Counted from the first letter of the stretch, positions 1-11,676 are shown. The stretch: DNA of 64,000 nt from Lycium barbarum (GCF_019175385.1 NC_083341.1:67179800-67243799), one strand, 5' to 3'. Notes: generated from the letters alone by a model not told the origin. Translations and numbers: made by a program.

Positions 1-976
1 CCATATACATATATTATATTGCTGCGGAACGTGCAGCCCGATCCATTTATCAATTTTAAAACTCGATGGACAAGTATACTTACCGACACCTGAAGGCTCA
101 GAAATAAGTTTCGGGTCAATCCTATTTAGTATAAGAAAGTTATGAGCGTTTGAAGTACAGAACCTTCTACGAACGTTTCAGAAGCCGTTTTTGGAAAATC
201 AAAGCAACAATCATATCAAGTACCTTTCGGATATCGTTATGGATCAAATCAAATATAACGTTTGGAACCATATGTACATATCAAAATATATCAAAGACTC
301 AATGGAATAATCGAACGTGCTAGCATTTGAAAACCAAGACGTTAGTCATATCAATTATCTCTCGAATGCCATTCGGAACATATCAACCGAACTTCGGACA
401 TCATAGATACACATCAAAACCATATGAAACAGCTTATGGAAATCAAGAACGTTAGCCATCCTAGTAGCTCTAAGAATGGGAGTTTTTTTAGAGTCATATA
501 CATATACTTTGTCATGTTGGTTTCACAAAGATCATGCCAAAAGAAAGAAAGGGTAAGCCTTACATACCTTGTCCGCTTCCTAAGCTAATCCGAACTTAAG
601 TCTCGGCTTTTCCAAAATCTACAACAATATTAGTGAATACCAAACATTAGCTATCGCTACTTAAGAATCCAATTCTAAACTAACACTTTATCTACAGAAA
701 TTTCGGCAGCATTTTCCCTGTAAATACAGCCAACCCCGAGAATCCAACTCGGCCGAATTATCAACAACAATCCTAGAATTCAACTCGGCCAAATTATCAA
801 CAACAATACCAATAGTATTAACATCATTTCCAATACCAACGTATGCCATAGAACATCCCACACACTGTTTTCTAAATTTCTCAACCAACCAATTTGCGGT
901 ATAACTATTTAGTAATCTTATTTCCGTAAAGAAGCTGAAATCAATACCAATAACATTAATAACAACATCCTACAAG

Positions 977-1067
<91 letters not shown>

Positions 1068-1944
1068 CCAAATTTCTCCTTAAACTCAAACCATAGTTCA
1101 ACAACATCAACAAACAAATTTATATCGCTATTTTCTCCGTTCTAATCCGTTAAAACTTTAAATAAACTTGTTAACAATGAAAACGGATCGTAATCTTACC
1201 CCAAGTGTGCATCCATCACGTCCATCCTATTTTTCTTGATTGATTTTTAGCTCATATTGAAGACAACGCAACGTACAACACTTTTCCCTTCATGGGCTTC
1301 GGGATTCGGGGCTCAGATTTTGGTCAAAATTAGTTTTTCTTCTCTCCAAGGCTCCTCTTTCTCTTTTTCCAGAATTTTCTGGTGTTTTGGTATGAAAATG
1401 GAGGAGAAAAGGGCTGAAGTTTCACTTAAATAAACATGGGTCATAGGCCTAACCCGGTTGGGCTCGGATTGGGCCTAGCCCACTGACCTTTCTGCCTTAA
1501 AACGTCCATATCTCCTTGTCCCGACGTCACCTGTAGACCCACGACCTATGGTTGGAAAGATAATTCAATTATCCACAACTTCTATTTCTTGGTATTTTTC
1601 CTAATGCCAAACATATAATACCGTTTTTTCCCCTCGAAGTCAGATCACCCGAAAACGTTACTTAAAAATATTTGTTTGGAGGACTTCCACTTCGATTTGG
1701 CTCAAGGGTCCTTCTTGAGTTGTGTTTAACTTCGCATATGTGCTTCATATAATTTGTCACATGTCCAAAAAAATCTCGACGTGTGGGCCCCACCTCAGCT
1801 TATAAATAATCCGACGTACTAAAATATGGGATACAACACTATCAACATGAGTTTAAATTATGTAGCAACAACATAATTGTCAATCAATTTTTTTTTTGAG
1901 GAAGCACGTGTCATGCTCATGCTCTGAAAATGCGGAGTATAACA
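1..1944 (-). mobile_element. LTR of family G, copy 1 (cut by window edge)
   Basis: This is a minus-strand LTR. On the plus strand it ends in GGAGTATAACA, followed at once by a C-rich tract. Read on the minus strand this is a purine tract, then TGTTATACTCC, the usual PPT / 3' LTR start. It matches 4268-6182 almost perfectly; by eye there are under ten substitutions plus a shorter TA run. It carries the GAAATTTCGGCAGC motif near 697 and an ACATACC donor-like site near 568. Its other end lies outside the window. It has no coding capacity. Confidence 0.75.
979..1064. repeat. (AT)n microsatellite in G LTR copy 1
   Basis: An uninterrupted AT dinucleotide run of about 86 bases. The run in copy 2 is about 56 bases and in copy 3 only about 10, so it is length-variable between copies. 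Confidence 0.95.
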
Positions 1945-3563
1945 TCCTCCCCCCCTTTAAAAACATTTGTCCTCGAATGTTGAGGTAGACGTCAATGTTC
2001 TTACTTATACTTGTTAGTAATTACTTTACTTACTTTCTCATTGAAACCGAATTTATCCAAATTATGCAGTCTATTTTTCTTCTTTAGTGGCCAAAATTTA
2101 TGCTTGTACTCAAAATCGTCCCTTTTCGCATTATATGTCTGTCTACTTACTGTTTATACTTTATCGTTCTCATTGCCTCTTCAGCTTTCGTTGTTTACAT
2201 TCTTGCATGCCCTTTCATGCCGTATTTACCACATACTTTTATCCAATCCTTTTGTTTCATCTTCTTTTTGTTCCCTTCAATCTCCACGTGTGTTCCTTAC
2301 GTTTCCTAGATGACCCAAGCCTTTATTTTCTTAAAGTTGAATTATTCTTATTCTTACTTCCTTAAGGATAACCTCAAGGCTAATCACATTTAGCCTCATT
2401 TGCTTTTTGTAGCAGTTGAATCAATCTTTGCGGTACTTTGTCTTTCGACTAGTTTAACACCGAAACATCTCATTTGATTTCTCTTTCCTCCAATTGAATT
2501 TCTTGGCCTTGGCTATCTAATGGCAATTCTTGTACATGTATTCAAAAATATCTCAAACCTTTCCTTTAATGCTTCATTTCCTTCAGTTTACTCTTATAGT
2601 TTCTGATCCTTAGTTCGGCTAACAAATTAGGAGTGAATTCAGAAGTCTGTCGGAAATAACCAGATCTCTAGCCATGCAGTGAATTCGAATCCTTTCATTC
2701 TTTCCATTGTCTGTAACCCTCATTCGTCTCTGTTTCCAATAAGATCCTTCATGTTGCCAGTTCCACGCGGTCTAATTAGCACCCGCTTGATCCAATCTAA
2801 CATGATACCCTTCAATACCTTTCTTTGGGGTTTTCCTTCTACTTTTAACCTTTTCCTGATTTTGCAGTTAATAAGTCCTCCTATAGTCTGACGTACTTAT
2901 CTGTCATTTTGGTTTATCCATCAAGCGGATCTTTTAATTCCTTAAATGTCCATCCCTTTTAGTTATATCCTTGAATCCTTTTCAATCCTCAATATTCACT
3001 TTTCACTTATGTGTATAACTACTTTTCGTCCTAGAGTTCCAGATTCCTGATAGTAGGGAGCACACCTTCGTCGCCATTACTTATAAATACTCGATTATCC
3101 ACCTCTTTGGACTTCCGCTCGCCACTCTTATATAATAACCTACGGCAAAATTGATTGTCGACTTTCCTTGAATCGCCCAATAAACCTTACTCCTACTAAA
3201 CCTCGAATGTAACCCATTCTAATCCTTCAGACTGCTAATCGTCTTTCTCGCAATCATTCTTCATGCCATGCCAAATCCATAACTCCTCTAAAATAACGCA
3301 TCCCACTTATTGTCTATTTACGATATTTCCTTTCCACTCTTATTCCTGTTAGGTGTACCAAGTTAAATGACCTGATTTTGACAAATTTTGGCAGAGTCTC
3401 CTTTACAATTCTCACTATCCAAAATCTGCACGCAGCAAATACCAACAATGCCTCACAGGGCATACATATGTGTACGACATATTCCAGCCACCCAAGTCTC
3501 CCAATTTCAGGTAACATAACAAATATACCAATACTTACTCCTGTGACTTCCATTTCGCCATTC
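1945..3563 (-). mobile_element. Non-coding internal region of G, copy 1
   Basis: It begins on the plus strand with a C-rich tract (a PPT on the minus strand). It is strongly pyrimidine-rich on the plus strand, hence purine-rich along the element. No gag or pol motif was found in any frame, and the short open frames are not protein-like. The part from 3211 to 3563 resembles, on the minus strand, the leader of element F near 59470-60060 (GCCCTGTGAGGCATTG, an AAACTCTGC-like stretch, GGGTTACATT). No primer-binding site is visible next to LTR copy 2, so the LTR end and PBS seem deleted at about 3563. Confidence 0.6.
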
Positions 3564-4119
3564 AAATAAAATGAATACATAATGAGAGCTTTCAGAAATA
3601 TTCTTTTCGTTATTCTCAAACCAAACAAAATTTGTAATCATAATTTATAACAAAACACAAAATGACACATCGGCTGACGGAGCCGCTTACAAGACTGACA
3701 TTCTATACCCACGACTCTGTCTGCAAAGTCTCTAACATCAATCAGAAATCATAACATATAGACTCTGACTCGGCAACACTCCGAAAGGAAGTGGAGCTCG
3801 CCAATCCAGCTGAAGCATCTTCTAGCAATGTCCTTTACTCATCTGGGTGTACCTGCGTGGCATGAAACGCAGCCCGCGAAGAAAAGGGGTCAGTACGGAA
3901 TATGTACTGAGCGTGTAAGGCATGGAATACAGAAAATAGAACCATAAACGAAACAAGCAGTACAAAAGGTAAGTACATTAGCCAGAATACCAGAGTGCTT
4001 ATCTTCCGAACACAAATCGTGTATACCGATGTCATATGTCAGAAAGAGTACAGAAAATAAGTAGATCATCCAGAGTGCCACAATGCTTACTTTCCAAACA
4101 CAGACCATGCATGCTTAGT

Positions 4120-4311
4120 GCTGCGGAACGTGCAGCCCGATCCATATACATATATTATATTGCTGCGGAACGTGCAGCCCGATCCATATACATATATTAT
4201 ATTGTTGTGGAACGTGTAGCCCGATCCATATACATATATTATATTGCTGCGGAGCGTGCAGCCCGATCCATATACATATATTATATTGCTGCGGAACGTG
4301 CAGCCCGATCC
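4120..4311. repeat. 42-bp minisatellite (about 4.6 units) in G LTR copy 2
   Basis: The unit starts GCTGCGGAACGTGCAGCCCG and ends in an AT-rich half, CATATACATATATTATATT. Being 42 bases, it keeps any frame open on both strands and yields repetitive open frames that I consider non-coding. Copy 3 has about 2.6 units at 15222-15330, and the end of a copy-1 array sits at 1-40. Confidence 0.9.
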
Positions 4312-5243
4312 ATTTATCAATTCTAAAACTCGATGGACAAGTATACTTACCGACACCTGAAGGCTCAGAAATAAGTTTCGGGTCAATCCTATTTAGTATA
4401 AGAAAGTTATGAGCGTTTGAAGATCAGAACCTTCTACGAACGTTTCAGAAGCCGTTTTTGGAAAATCAAAGCAACAATCATATCAAGTACCTTTCGGATA
4501 TCGTTATGGATCAAATCAAATATAACTTTTGGAACCATATGTACATATCAAAATATATCAAAGACTCAATGGAATAATCGAACGTGCTAGCATTTGAAAA
4601 CCAAGACGTTAGTCATATCAATTATCTCTCGAATGCCATTCGGAACATATCAACCGAACTTCGGACATCATAGATACACATCAAAACCATATGAAACAGC
4701 TTATGGAAATCAAGAACGTTAGCCATCCTAGTGGCTCTAAGAATGGGAGTTTCTTTAGAGTCATATACATATACTTTGTCATGTTGGTTTCACAAAGATC
4801 ATGCCAAAAGAAAGAAAGGGTAAGCCTTACATACCTTGTCCGCTTCCTAAGCTAATCCGAACTTAAGTCTCGGCTTTTCCAAAATCTACAACAATATTAG
4901 TGAATACCAAACATTAGCTATCGCTACTTAAGAATCCAATTCTAAACTAACACTTTATCTACAGAAATTTCGGCAGCATTTTCCCTGTAAATACAGCCAA
5001 CCCCGAGAATCCAACTCGGCCGAATTATCAACAACAATCCTAGAATTCAACTCGGCCAAATTATCAACAACAATACCAATAGTATTAACATCATTTCCAA
5101 TACCAACGTATGCCATAGAACAGCCCACACACTGTTTTCTAAATTTCTCAACCAACCAATTTGCGGTATAACTATTTAGTAATCTTATTTCCGTAGAGAA
5201 GCTGAAATCAATACCAATAACATTAATAACAACATCCTACAAG

Positions 5244-5245
<2 letters not shown>

Positions 5246-5301
<56 letters not shown>
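5246..5301. repeat. (AT)n microsatellite in G LTR copy 2
   Basis: Pure AT run, about 30 bases shorter than in copy 1. Confidence 0.95.
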
Positions 5302-5304
<3 letters not shown>

Positions 5305-6182
5305 CCAAATTTCTCCTTAAACTCAAACCATAGTTCAACAACATCAACAAACAAATTTATATCGCTATTTTCTCCGTTCTAATCCGTTAAAACTTTAAAT
5401 AAACTTGTTAACAATGAAAACGGATCGTAATCTTACCCCAAGTGTGCATCCATCACGTCCATCCTATTTTTCTTGATTGATTTTTAGCTCATATTGAAGA
5501 CAACGCAACGTACAACACTTTTCCCTTCATGGGCTTCGGGATTCGGGGCTCAGATTTTGGTCAAAATTAGTTTTTCTTCTCTCCAAGGCTCCTCTTTCTC
5601 TTTTTCCAGAATTTTCTGGTGTTTTGGTATGAAAATGGAGGAGAAAAGGGCTGAAGTTTCACTTAAATAAACATGGGTCATAGGCCTAACCCGGTTGGGC
5701 TCGGATTGGGCCTAGCCCACTGACCTTTCTGCCTTAAAACGTCCATATCTCCTTGTCCCGACGTCACCTGTAGACCCACGACCTATGGTTGGAAAGATAA
5801 TTCAATTATCCACAACTTCTATTTCTTGGTATTTTTCCTAATGCCAAACATATAATACCGTTTTTTCCCCTCGAAGTCAGATCACCCGAAAACGTTACTT
5901 AAAAATATTTGTTTGGAGGACTTCCACTTCGATTTGGCTCAAGGGTCCTTCTTGAGTTGTGTTTAACTTCGCATATGTGCTTCATATAATTTGTCACATG
6001 TCCAAAAAAATCTCGACGTGTGGGCCCCACCTCAGCTTATAAATAATCCGACGTACTAAAATATGGGATACAACACTATCAACATGAGTTTAAATTATGT
6101 AGCAACAACATAATTGTCAATCAATTTTTTTTTTTGAGGAAGCACGTGTCATGCTCATGCTCTGAAAATGCGGAGTATAACA

Positions 6183-7446
6183 TCCTCCACCCCTTTAAAA
6201 ACATTTGTCCTCGAATGTTGAGGTAGACGTCAATGTTCTTACTTATACTTGTTAGTAATTACTTTACTTACTTTCTCATTGAAACCGAATTTATCCAAAT
6301 TATGCAGTCTATTTTTCTTCTTTAGTGGCCAAAATTTATGCTTGTACTCAAAATCGTCCCTTTTCGCATTATATGTCTGTCTACTTACTGTTTATACTTT
6401 ATCGTTCTCATTGCCTCTTCAGCTTTCGTTGTTTACATTCTTGCATGCCCTTTCATGCCGTATTTACCACATACTTTTATCCAATCCTTTTGTTTCATCT
6501 TCTTTTTGTTCCCTTCAATCTCCACGTGTCTTCCTTACGTTTCCTAGATGACCCAAGCCTTTATTTTCTTAAAGTTGAATTATTCTTATTCTTACTTCCT
6601 TAAGGATAACCTCAAGGCTAATCACATTTAGCCTCATTTGCTTTTTGTAGCAGTTGAATCAATCTTTGCGGTACTTTGTCTTTCGACTAGTTTAACACCG
6701 AAACATCTCATTTGATTTCTCTTTCCTCCAATTGAATTTCTTGGCCTTGGCTATCTAACGGCAATTCTTGTACATGTATTCAAAAATATCTCAAACCTTT
6801 CCTTTAACGCTTCATTTCCTTCAGTTTACTCTTATAGTTTCTGATCCTTAGTTCGGCTAACAAATTAGGAGTGAATTCAGAAGTCTGTCGGAAATAACCA
6901 GATCTCTAGCCATGCAGTGAATTCGAATCCTTTCATTCTTTCCATTGTCTGTAACCCTCATTCGTCTCTGTTTCCAATAAGATCCTTCATGTTGCCAGTT
7001 CCACGCGGTCTAATTAGCACCCGCTTGATCCAATCTAACATGATACCCTTCAATACCTTTCTTTGGGGTTTTCCTTCTACTTTTAACCTTTTCCTGATTT
7101 TGCAGTTAATAAGTCCTCCTATAGTCTGACGTACTTATCTGTCATTTTGGTTTATCCATCAAGCGGATCTTTTAATTCCTTAAATGTCCATCCCTTTTAG
7201 TTATATCCTTGAATCCTTTTCAATCCTCAATATTCACTTTTCACTTATGTGTATAACTACTTTTCGTCCTAGAGTTCCAGATTCCTGATAGTAGGGAGCA
7301 CACCTTCGTCGCCATTACTTATAAATACTCGATTATCCACCTCTTTGGACTTCCGCTCGCCACTCTTATATAATAACCTACGGCAAAATTGATTGTCGAC
7401 TTTCCTTGAATCGCCCAATAAACCTTACTCCTACTAAACCTCGAAT
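6183..7446 (-). mobile_element. Non-coding internal region of G, copy 2 (truncated)
   Basis: Nearly identical to 1945-3208. It ends abruptly at a junction with the plus-strand gag of element A. ATGT at the junction fits both sequences. No genes seen. Confidence 0.7.
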
Positions 7447-8128
7447 GTCCGATCGGATGCACAGATATGTTATGGGATTGGATCGGTATTTGGTTGATGG
7501 CTGTATGGCAGTGTCATTGCAGACAGACATGGACATTGCCCGACTTCAGGCCTATGCGATGGGTATAGAGGACCGTCGCAGGTCTGATCCTTCTGGCAGA
7601 GATCGAGATAGGAGGCCGCCCAAGAGGGCTAGGTCCGCAGGCTATTCTGGAGATTCTCGAGGCGGACAGCCTCAGCAGCAGCAGTCAGATAGACCTTTTC
7701 CTCCGTCCGGCCGGAGTACTCAGTCAGGTAGCCGGAGATTTGACAGTGCGGGACCGTCTAGGGCCGGTCAGAGCTCCAGATTGGCAGGTTCACAGGTATC
7801 CAGGGGTCCCAGCCAGGCCAGACCACCCAGGCCCCGTTGTCCTCATTGCGGGAAGTCTCATCCTGGAGAGTGTTATCGAGCTACTGGAGCTTGTTTTTCG
7901 TGTGGTGGTCAGGGCCACTTTATGAGAGATTGTCCGTTGGCTAGCGGTTCTGGTAGTGTTGCTCAGCCGACAGGGTCAGCCGCCGGTTCCTCATCTGCTC
8001 CATCTGTTGCACGCCCTGGAGGGCGAGGTATGCCAGCACCGGCAGGACGCGGTCGAGGCCGCGGTGGCGGTTCAGGTTCTAGCGGTCCCTCGAACCGCAT
8101 ATATGCTTTGGCCAGCCGCCAGGATTAG
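7447..8128 (+). pseudogene. gag: gag C-terminal fragment with zinc knuckles (element A)
   Basis: Capsid/nucleocapsid polyprotein remnant. The first residues (SDRMHRYVMGLDRYLVDGC) match an interior point of the element D gag (TDRMPRYVMGLDDYLVDSC), so roughly the first 235 residues are missing. A basic, Gln/Ser/Gly-rich linker follows. Then come a cysteine cluster CPHCGKSHPGEC and a classical CCHC knuckle CFSCGGQGHFMRDC near 7890-7935, which binds RNA in this family. The Gly/Arg-rich tail ends at a TAG at 8126-8128, in frame with the protease that follows, so gag and pol were once continuous. The upstream Met at 7406 belongs to unrelated G sequence. Confidence 0.9.
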
Positions 8129-8566
8129 GAGGCTTCGCCAAACGTCGTCACAGGTACATTACTGGTTTTCTCCAGATCTGTATATGCATTGATTGACCCT
8201 GGCTCTACTTTATCATATATTTCACCGCTCGTTGCTAGTAAGATTGGGATAGTGTCTGAGCCTATAGAGCCATTTGAGGTAGCCACGCCAGTTGGGGATT
8301 TTATTGTAGCGAGACAGATCTATAGGGATTGTTCTGTGACCATTTATGATCGTAGCACTAAGGCTGATCTGATAGAGTTAGACATGCTTGAGTTTGACGT
8401 CATTATGGGTATGGACTGGTTGTCTTCCTGTTATGCTAATGTCGACTGCCAGAAAAAGGTAGTACGTTTTCAGTTTCCAGGGGAACCAGTTATAGAGTGG
8501 TTCGGATCTACTGCATCGCCGAGGGGTAAGTTTATTTCATACCTCAAGGCCAAGAAGATGATCTAG
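8129..8566 (+). pseudogene. Aspartic protease domain (element A)
   Basis: Retropepsin-type domain that would cleave the polyprotein. The active-site motif is IDPGST, with the aspartate codon at 8195-8197, and a DVIMGMDWL motif follows near 8397-8423, typical of Ty3/Gypsy proteases. It is in the same frame as gag upstream and RT downstream. A TAG at 8564-8566 interrupts the linker to RT, and the same frame continues beyond it. The catalytic motif itself looks intact. Confidence 0.9.
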
Positions 8567-9379
8567 AAGGGTTATATCTATCATTTGGTTCGTGTGCACG
8601 ATACTGCAGCGGAGATACCTACCCTTCAGTCTGTTCCGGTCGTCAGTGAGTTTCCAGATGTATTTCTTGACGAGCTTCCTGGCCTTCCGCCTAAGCGGGA
8701 GATTGATTTCACTATAGAGTTGATGCCGGATACGCAGCCTATATCTATTCCTCCGTACAGGATGGCACCGGCTGAATTGAAAGAGTTGAAGGAGCAACTG
8801 AAAGATTTGCTGGATAAGGGCTTTATCAGACCCAGCACATCACCCTGGGGAGCGCCGGTATTGTTTGTCAGGAAGAAAGATGGGTCATTGCGGATGTGTA
8901 TCGACTACCGGCAGCTTAATAAGGTGACTATAAAAAATAAATATCCCCTCCCCCGGATTGATGATTTGTTTGATCAGCTGCAGGGTGCTAAATACTTTTT
9001 GAAGGTAGATTTGCGCTCAGGTTACCATCAGGTGCGAGTACGGGAGTCAGATATCCCGAAGACTGCTTTCAGGACCCGGTGCGGGCATTATGAGTTCAGA
9101 GTTATGTCTTTCGGGCTGACTAATGCTCCAGCGGTATTTATGGATTTGATGAATCAGGTGTTTCGGCCTTTTCTGGACATGTTTGTTATTGTGTTTATTG
9201 ATGACATTCTAATTTACTCGCGATCAGCCGAGGAGCATTCAGATCATTTGAGGACGGTGCTTGGTATTCTCCGTCAGCAGAAGTTATACGCCAAATTCTC
9301 TAAATGTGAATTCTGGTTGACTTCTGTAGCATTCTTGGGCCATATTGTCGGCGCAGATGGTATTCGGGTCGATACGTAG
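8567..9379 (+). pseudogene. Reverse transcriptase domain (element A)
   Basis: Copies element RNA into DNA. Recognisable motifs in order are [56 protein letters not shown], and the catalytic FIDDILIYS (Tyr replaced by Phe in YxDD) at 9193-9219. It ends in a TAG at 9377-9379 where relatives continue. About 40 bases further on, one base is missing near 9421, so RNase H lies in a different frame. There is no start codon of its own; it was part of a polyprotein. Confidence 0.92.
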
Positions 9380-11060
9380 AAGATTGAGGTTGTGCAGAAT
9401 TGGCCCAGGCCTACTACACCGACGAGGTGCACAGTTTTCTGGGGTTAGCTGGTTATTATCGCAGGTTCGTGGAGGATTTTTCTTCTGTTGCAGCACCACT
9501 GACGAGGCTTACCCAGAAAGCAGCAAATTTCCAGTGGACCGATGCCTGCGAGCGCAGCTTTCAGATGCTGAAAGAGAGATTGGTTACAGCACCAGTTCTG
9601 GCTCTTCCAGAGGGATCTGACGGGTATGTTGTCTATTGTGACGCCTCTGGTATTGGGATAGGTTGTGTATTGATGCAGCACGGTCGAGTCATAGCCTATG
9701 TTTCCCGGCAGCTCAGACCGCACGAGAAGAACTATCCCACTCATGAACTTGAGTTGGCCGCGGTAATTCATGCTTTAAAGATCTGGCGGCATTATTTGTA
9801 TGGGGTCCATGTTGATATCTATACGGACCATAAGAGTCTCCAGTATATTTTTAAGCAGAAGGAACTAAATTTGCGGCAGCGGAGATGGCTTGAGCTACTA
9901 AAGGATTACGACGTTGATATTTTGTACCATCCGGGGAAAGCCAATGTGGTGGCTGACGCGCTTAGCCGCAAGTCCGTAGGCAGTCTGGCTGGTGTACCAT
10001 CTGATAAGAGAGATTTGGTTCGTGATATTCATCAGCTGGCCAGCCTCGGAGTTCGTTTGGTGGATTCTGGAGATTCTGGGATTTCTGTTCGTCCAGTTGC
10101 TGAGTCATCTATTATTCAGGAGGTAAAGCAGCGCCAGTTTGAAGATCCCCTTTTGATTCAGTATAGAGATGTGGCCCTTAATAAGGCAAAGACTCAGTTT
10201 GAGATCTCGCCTGAAGGAGTATTATCGTACGACGGCAGATTCTGTGTACCGGACGTTGCGGGCTTACGGCGGCAGATTATGGGCGAGGCACATAATGCAC
10301 GGTATTCTGTTCACCCTGGTTCCACTAAGATGTATCGTGATCTCAGGTGTTTGTATTGGTGGGACGACATGAAGAAAGATATTGCGGAGTTTGTTAGTCA
10401 GTGCCCGAACTGCCAGCAAGTTAAGGTCGAGCATCAGAAGCCCGGGGGATTATTACAGGAGATGGAAATTCCAGCCTGGAAATGGGAGATGATTAATATG
10501 GATTTCATTATTGGGTTGCCGCGTACTCTACGCAGGTACGACTCTATTTGGGTTATTGTTGACAGGCTGACGAAATCAGCCCATTTCCTTCCGGTCCGGA
10601 CTACTTATTCGGCTGAGGACTATGCCAGATTATATATCAGAGGGATAGTCAGACTTCACGGGGTCCCTGTGTCTATCATTACTGACCGAGGTGCCCAGTT
10701 TACAGCCAATTTCTGGAGGTCATTTCAGGAGGGATTAGGGACTCAGGTGAGCCTCAGTACAGCTTTTCATCCTCAGACTGACGGGCAGGCCGAGCGCACT
10801 ATTCAGACGCTCGAAGATATGTTACGGGCCTGCGTTATTGATTTCAGGGGCAGCTGGGATGATCATTTGTCGCTTATTGAGTTTGCCTATAATAATAGTT
10901 ATCACTCCAGCATTCAGATGGCACCGTATGAAGCCCTTTATGGCAGAAAATGCAGATCTCCTATTGGTTGGTATGACGTGGGCGAGACTAAGCTGATTGG
11001 GCCAGATGTGATCCAGGAAGCTGTAGATAAGGTAAGCTTATTCGAGAACGATTATTGGCT
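9380..11060 (+). pseudogene. RNase H and integrase core (element A)
   Basis: A long open stretch. The RT-connection segment ([15 protein letters not shown]) leads into RNase H with its four acidic residues in [20 protein letters not shown] and ADALSRK (about 9640-9975). Integrase follows: an HHCC zinc motif ([11 protein letters not shown] ... CPNCQQVK, about 10280-10425), then the DDE core in [16 protein letters not shown] and [14 protein letters not shown] (about 10500-10825). All catalytic residues are visible. A one-base deletion near 11034 breaks the frame after the integrase core. Confidence 0.92.
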
Positions 11061-11579
11061 GCTCAGAGTCGACAGAAAGCTTATGCAGATAGACGACGTC
11101 GACCGTTAGAGTTCCAGATTGGCGACTGGGTGTTCCTGAAGGTGTCGCCCATGAAGGGTGTCATGAGATTCGGTAGAAAGGGTAAGTTGAGCCCCCGGTA
11201 CATTGGGCCGTATCAGATCGTTCGAAAGATAGGCGAGGTCGCCTATGAGCTAGACTTACCATCCGACTTGGAGGCCGCACACCCGGTGTTTCATGTGTCT
11301 CTGTTGCGGAAATGTATTGGTGATCCTTCCAGGATATTCCCAGTTGATGACATTCAGGTGACGGAGCAGTTATCTTATGACGAGCAGCCTGTATCTATTC
11401 TGGATCGACAGGTGCGGAGACTACGCACTAAAGAAGTGCCCTCCGTCAAAGTCCTGTGGCGCAACAATAATCGGGAGGAGATGACTTGGGAGGCGGAGGA
11501 CGAGATGAAGAAGAAATACCCCCATTTGTTCCCGACGTCCACAGGTAATCTAAACCTTTCAGTTTGTTATGTTGGTTGA
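11034..11579 (+). pseudogene. Integrase C-terminus and chromodomain (element A)
   Basis: Continues the integrase in a new frame after the one-base deletion. It contains the GPY/F-like module (KLSPRYIGPYQIV) and ends with a chromodomain-like segment (VKVLWRNNNREEMTWEAEDE, about 11440-11500). Chromodomains of this clade help target insertion to methylated-histone heterochromatin (established knowledge). The natural stop is TGA at 11577-11579. Confidence 0.9.
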
Positions 11580-11676
11580 TAAAAATAATTTTGTATGCCA
11601 CTAATAATAAAGGACTCCCCCGCCTGGGTCATAAGACTTTATAAGGTTAATTTAACATTCGGGGATGAATGTTCTT
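11580..11676 (+). other. 3' untranslated spacer of element A
   Basis: Short non-coding spacer between the polyprotein stop and the PPT. It contains CATTCGGGGATGAATGTTC, a stretch typically found just before the PPT in these elements. Confidence 0.7.

Larger units (their letters stand above)
1..3211. repeat. Tandem segmental duplication, copy 1 (partner 4268-7449)
   Basis: Positions 1-3211 and 4268-7449 align end to end, covering part of an LTR and the adjoining non-coding internal region. I saw about a dozen substitutions outside the (AT)n run. The offset is 4267 bases before the AT run and 4238 after it, and the run lengths account for the 29-base shift. Homology stops right after CCTCGAATGT in both copies. 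Both the LTR and internal parts are duplicated, so this is a direct tandem duplication rather than the two LTRs of one element. Confidence 0.9.
3564..6182 (-). mobile_element. LTR of family G, copy 2
   Basis: A minus-strand LTR with its start (TGTTATACTCC on the minus strand) at 6182. In order along the minus strand it shows: a probable TATA region near 5665, a donor-like GTAAGATTACG at 5436, the GAAATTTCGGCAGC motif near 4970 (minus-strand equivalent), a 51-nt block 4885-4835, AAG|GTATGTAA at 4834, a 42-bp minisatellite, the GTACTG/CAGTAC hairpin near 3900, and an acceptor-like ACGCAG|GT at 3853. The left end is inferred from where homology to copy 3 starts. Confidence 0.7.
4268..7449. repeat. 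Tandem segmental duplication, copy 2 (partner 1-3211)
   Basis: Second copy of the duplication. It runs into the gag of element A exactly where copy 1 continues with its own internal region. Confidence 0.9.

Noticed and set aside
2011..2365. Hydrophobic Leu/Phe/Ser-rich open frames (and copies at 6249-6603)
   Set aside because: A consequence of the pyrimidine-rich plus strand; the DNA is the purine-rich non-coding interior of element G on the minus strand.
3190..3225. LTR/internal boundary at TGTAACCC (3208)
   Set aside because: It looks like a TG start, but a related GGGTTACATT stretch is internal in element F and no PBS lies next to it; the real LTR border in this copy seems deleted near 3563.
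4036..4386. Repetitive open frames on both strands (AAERAARSIYIYYI-type)
   Set aside because: Produced by the 42-bp minisatellite, which is a multiple of three; it lies in LTR DNA and varies in unit number.
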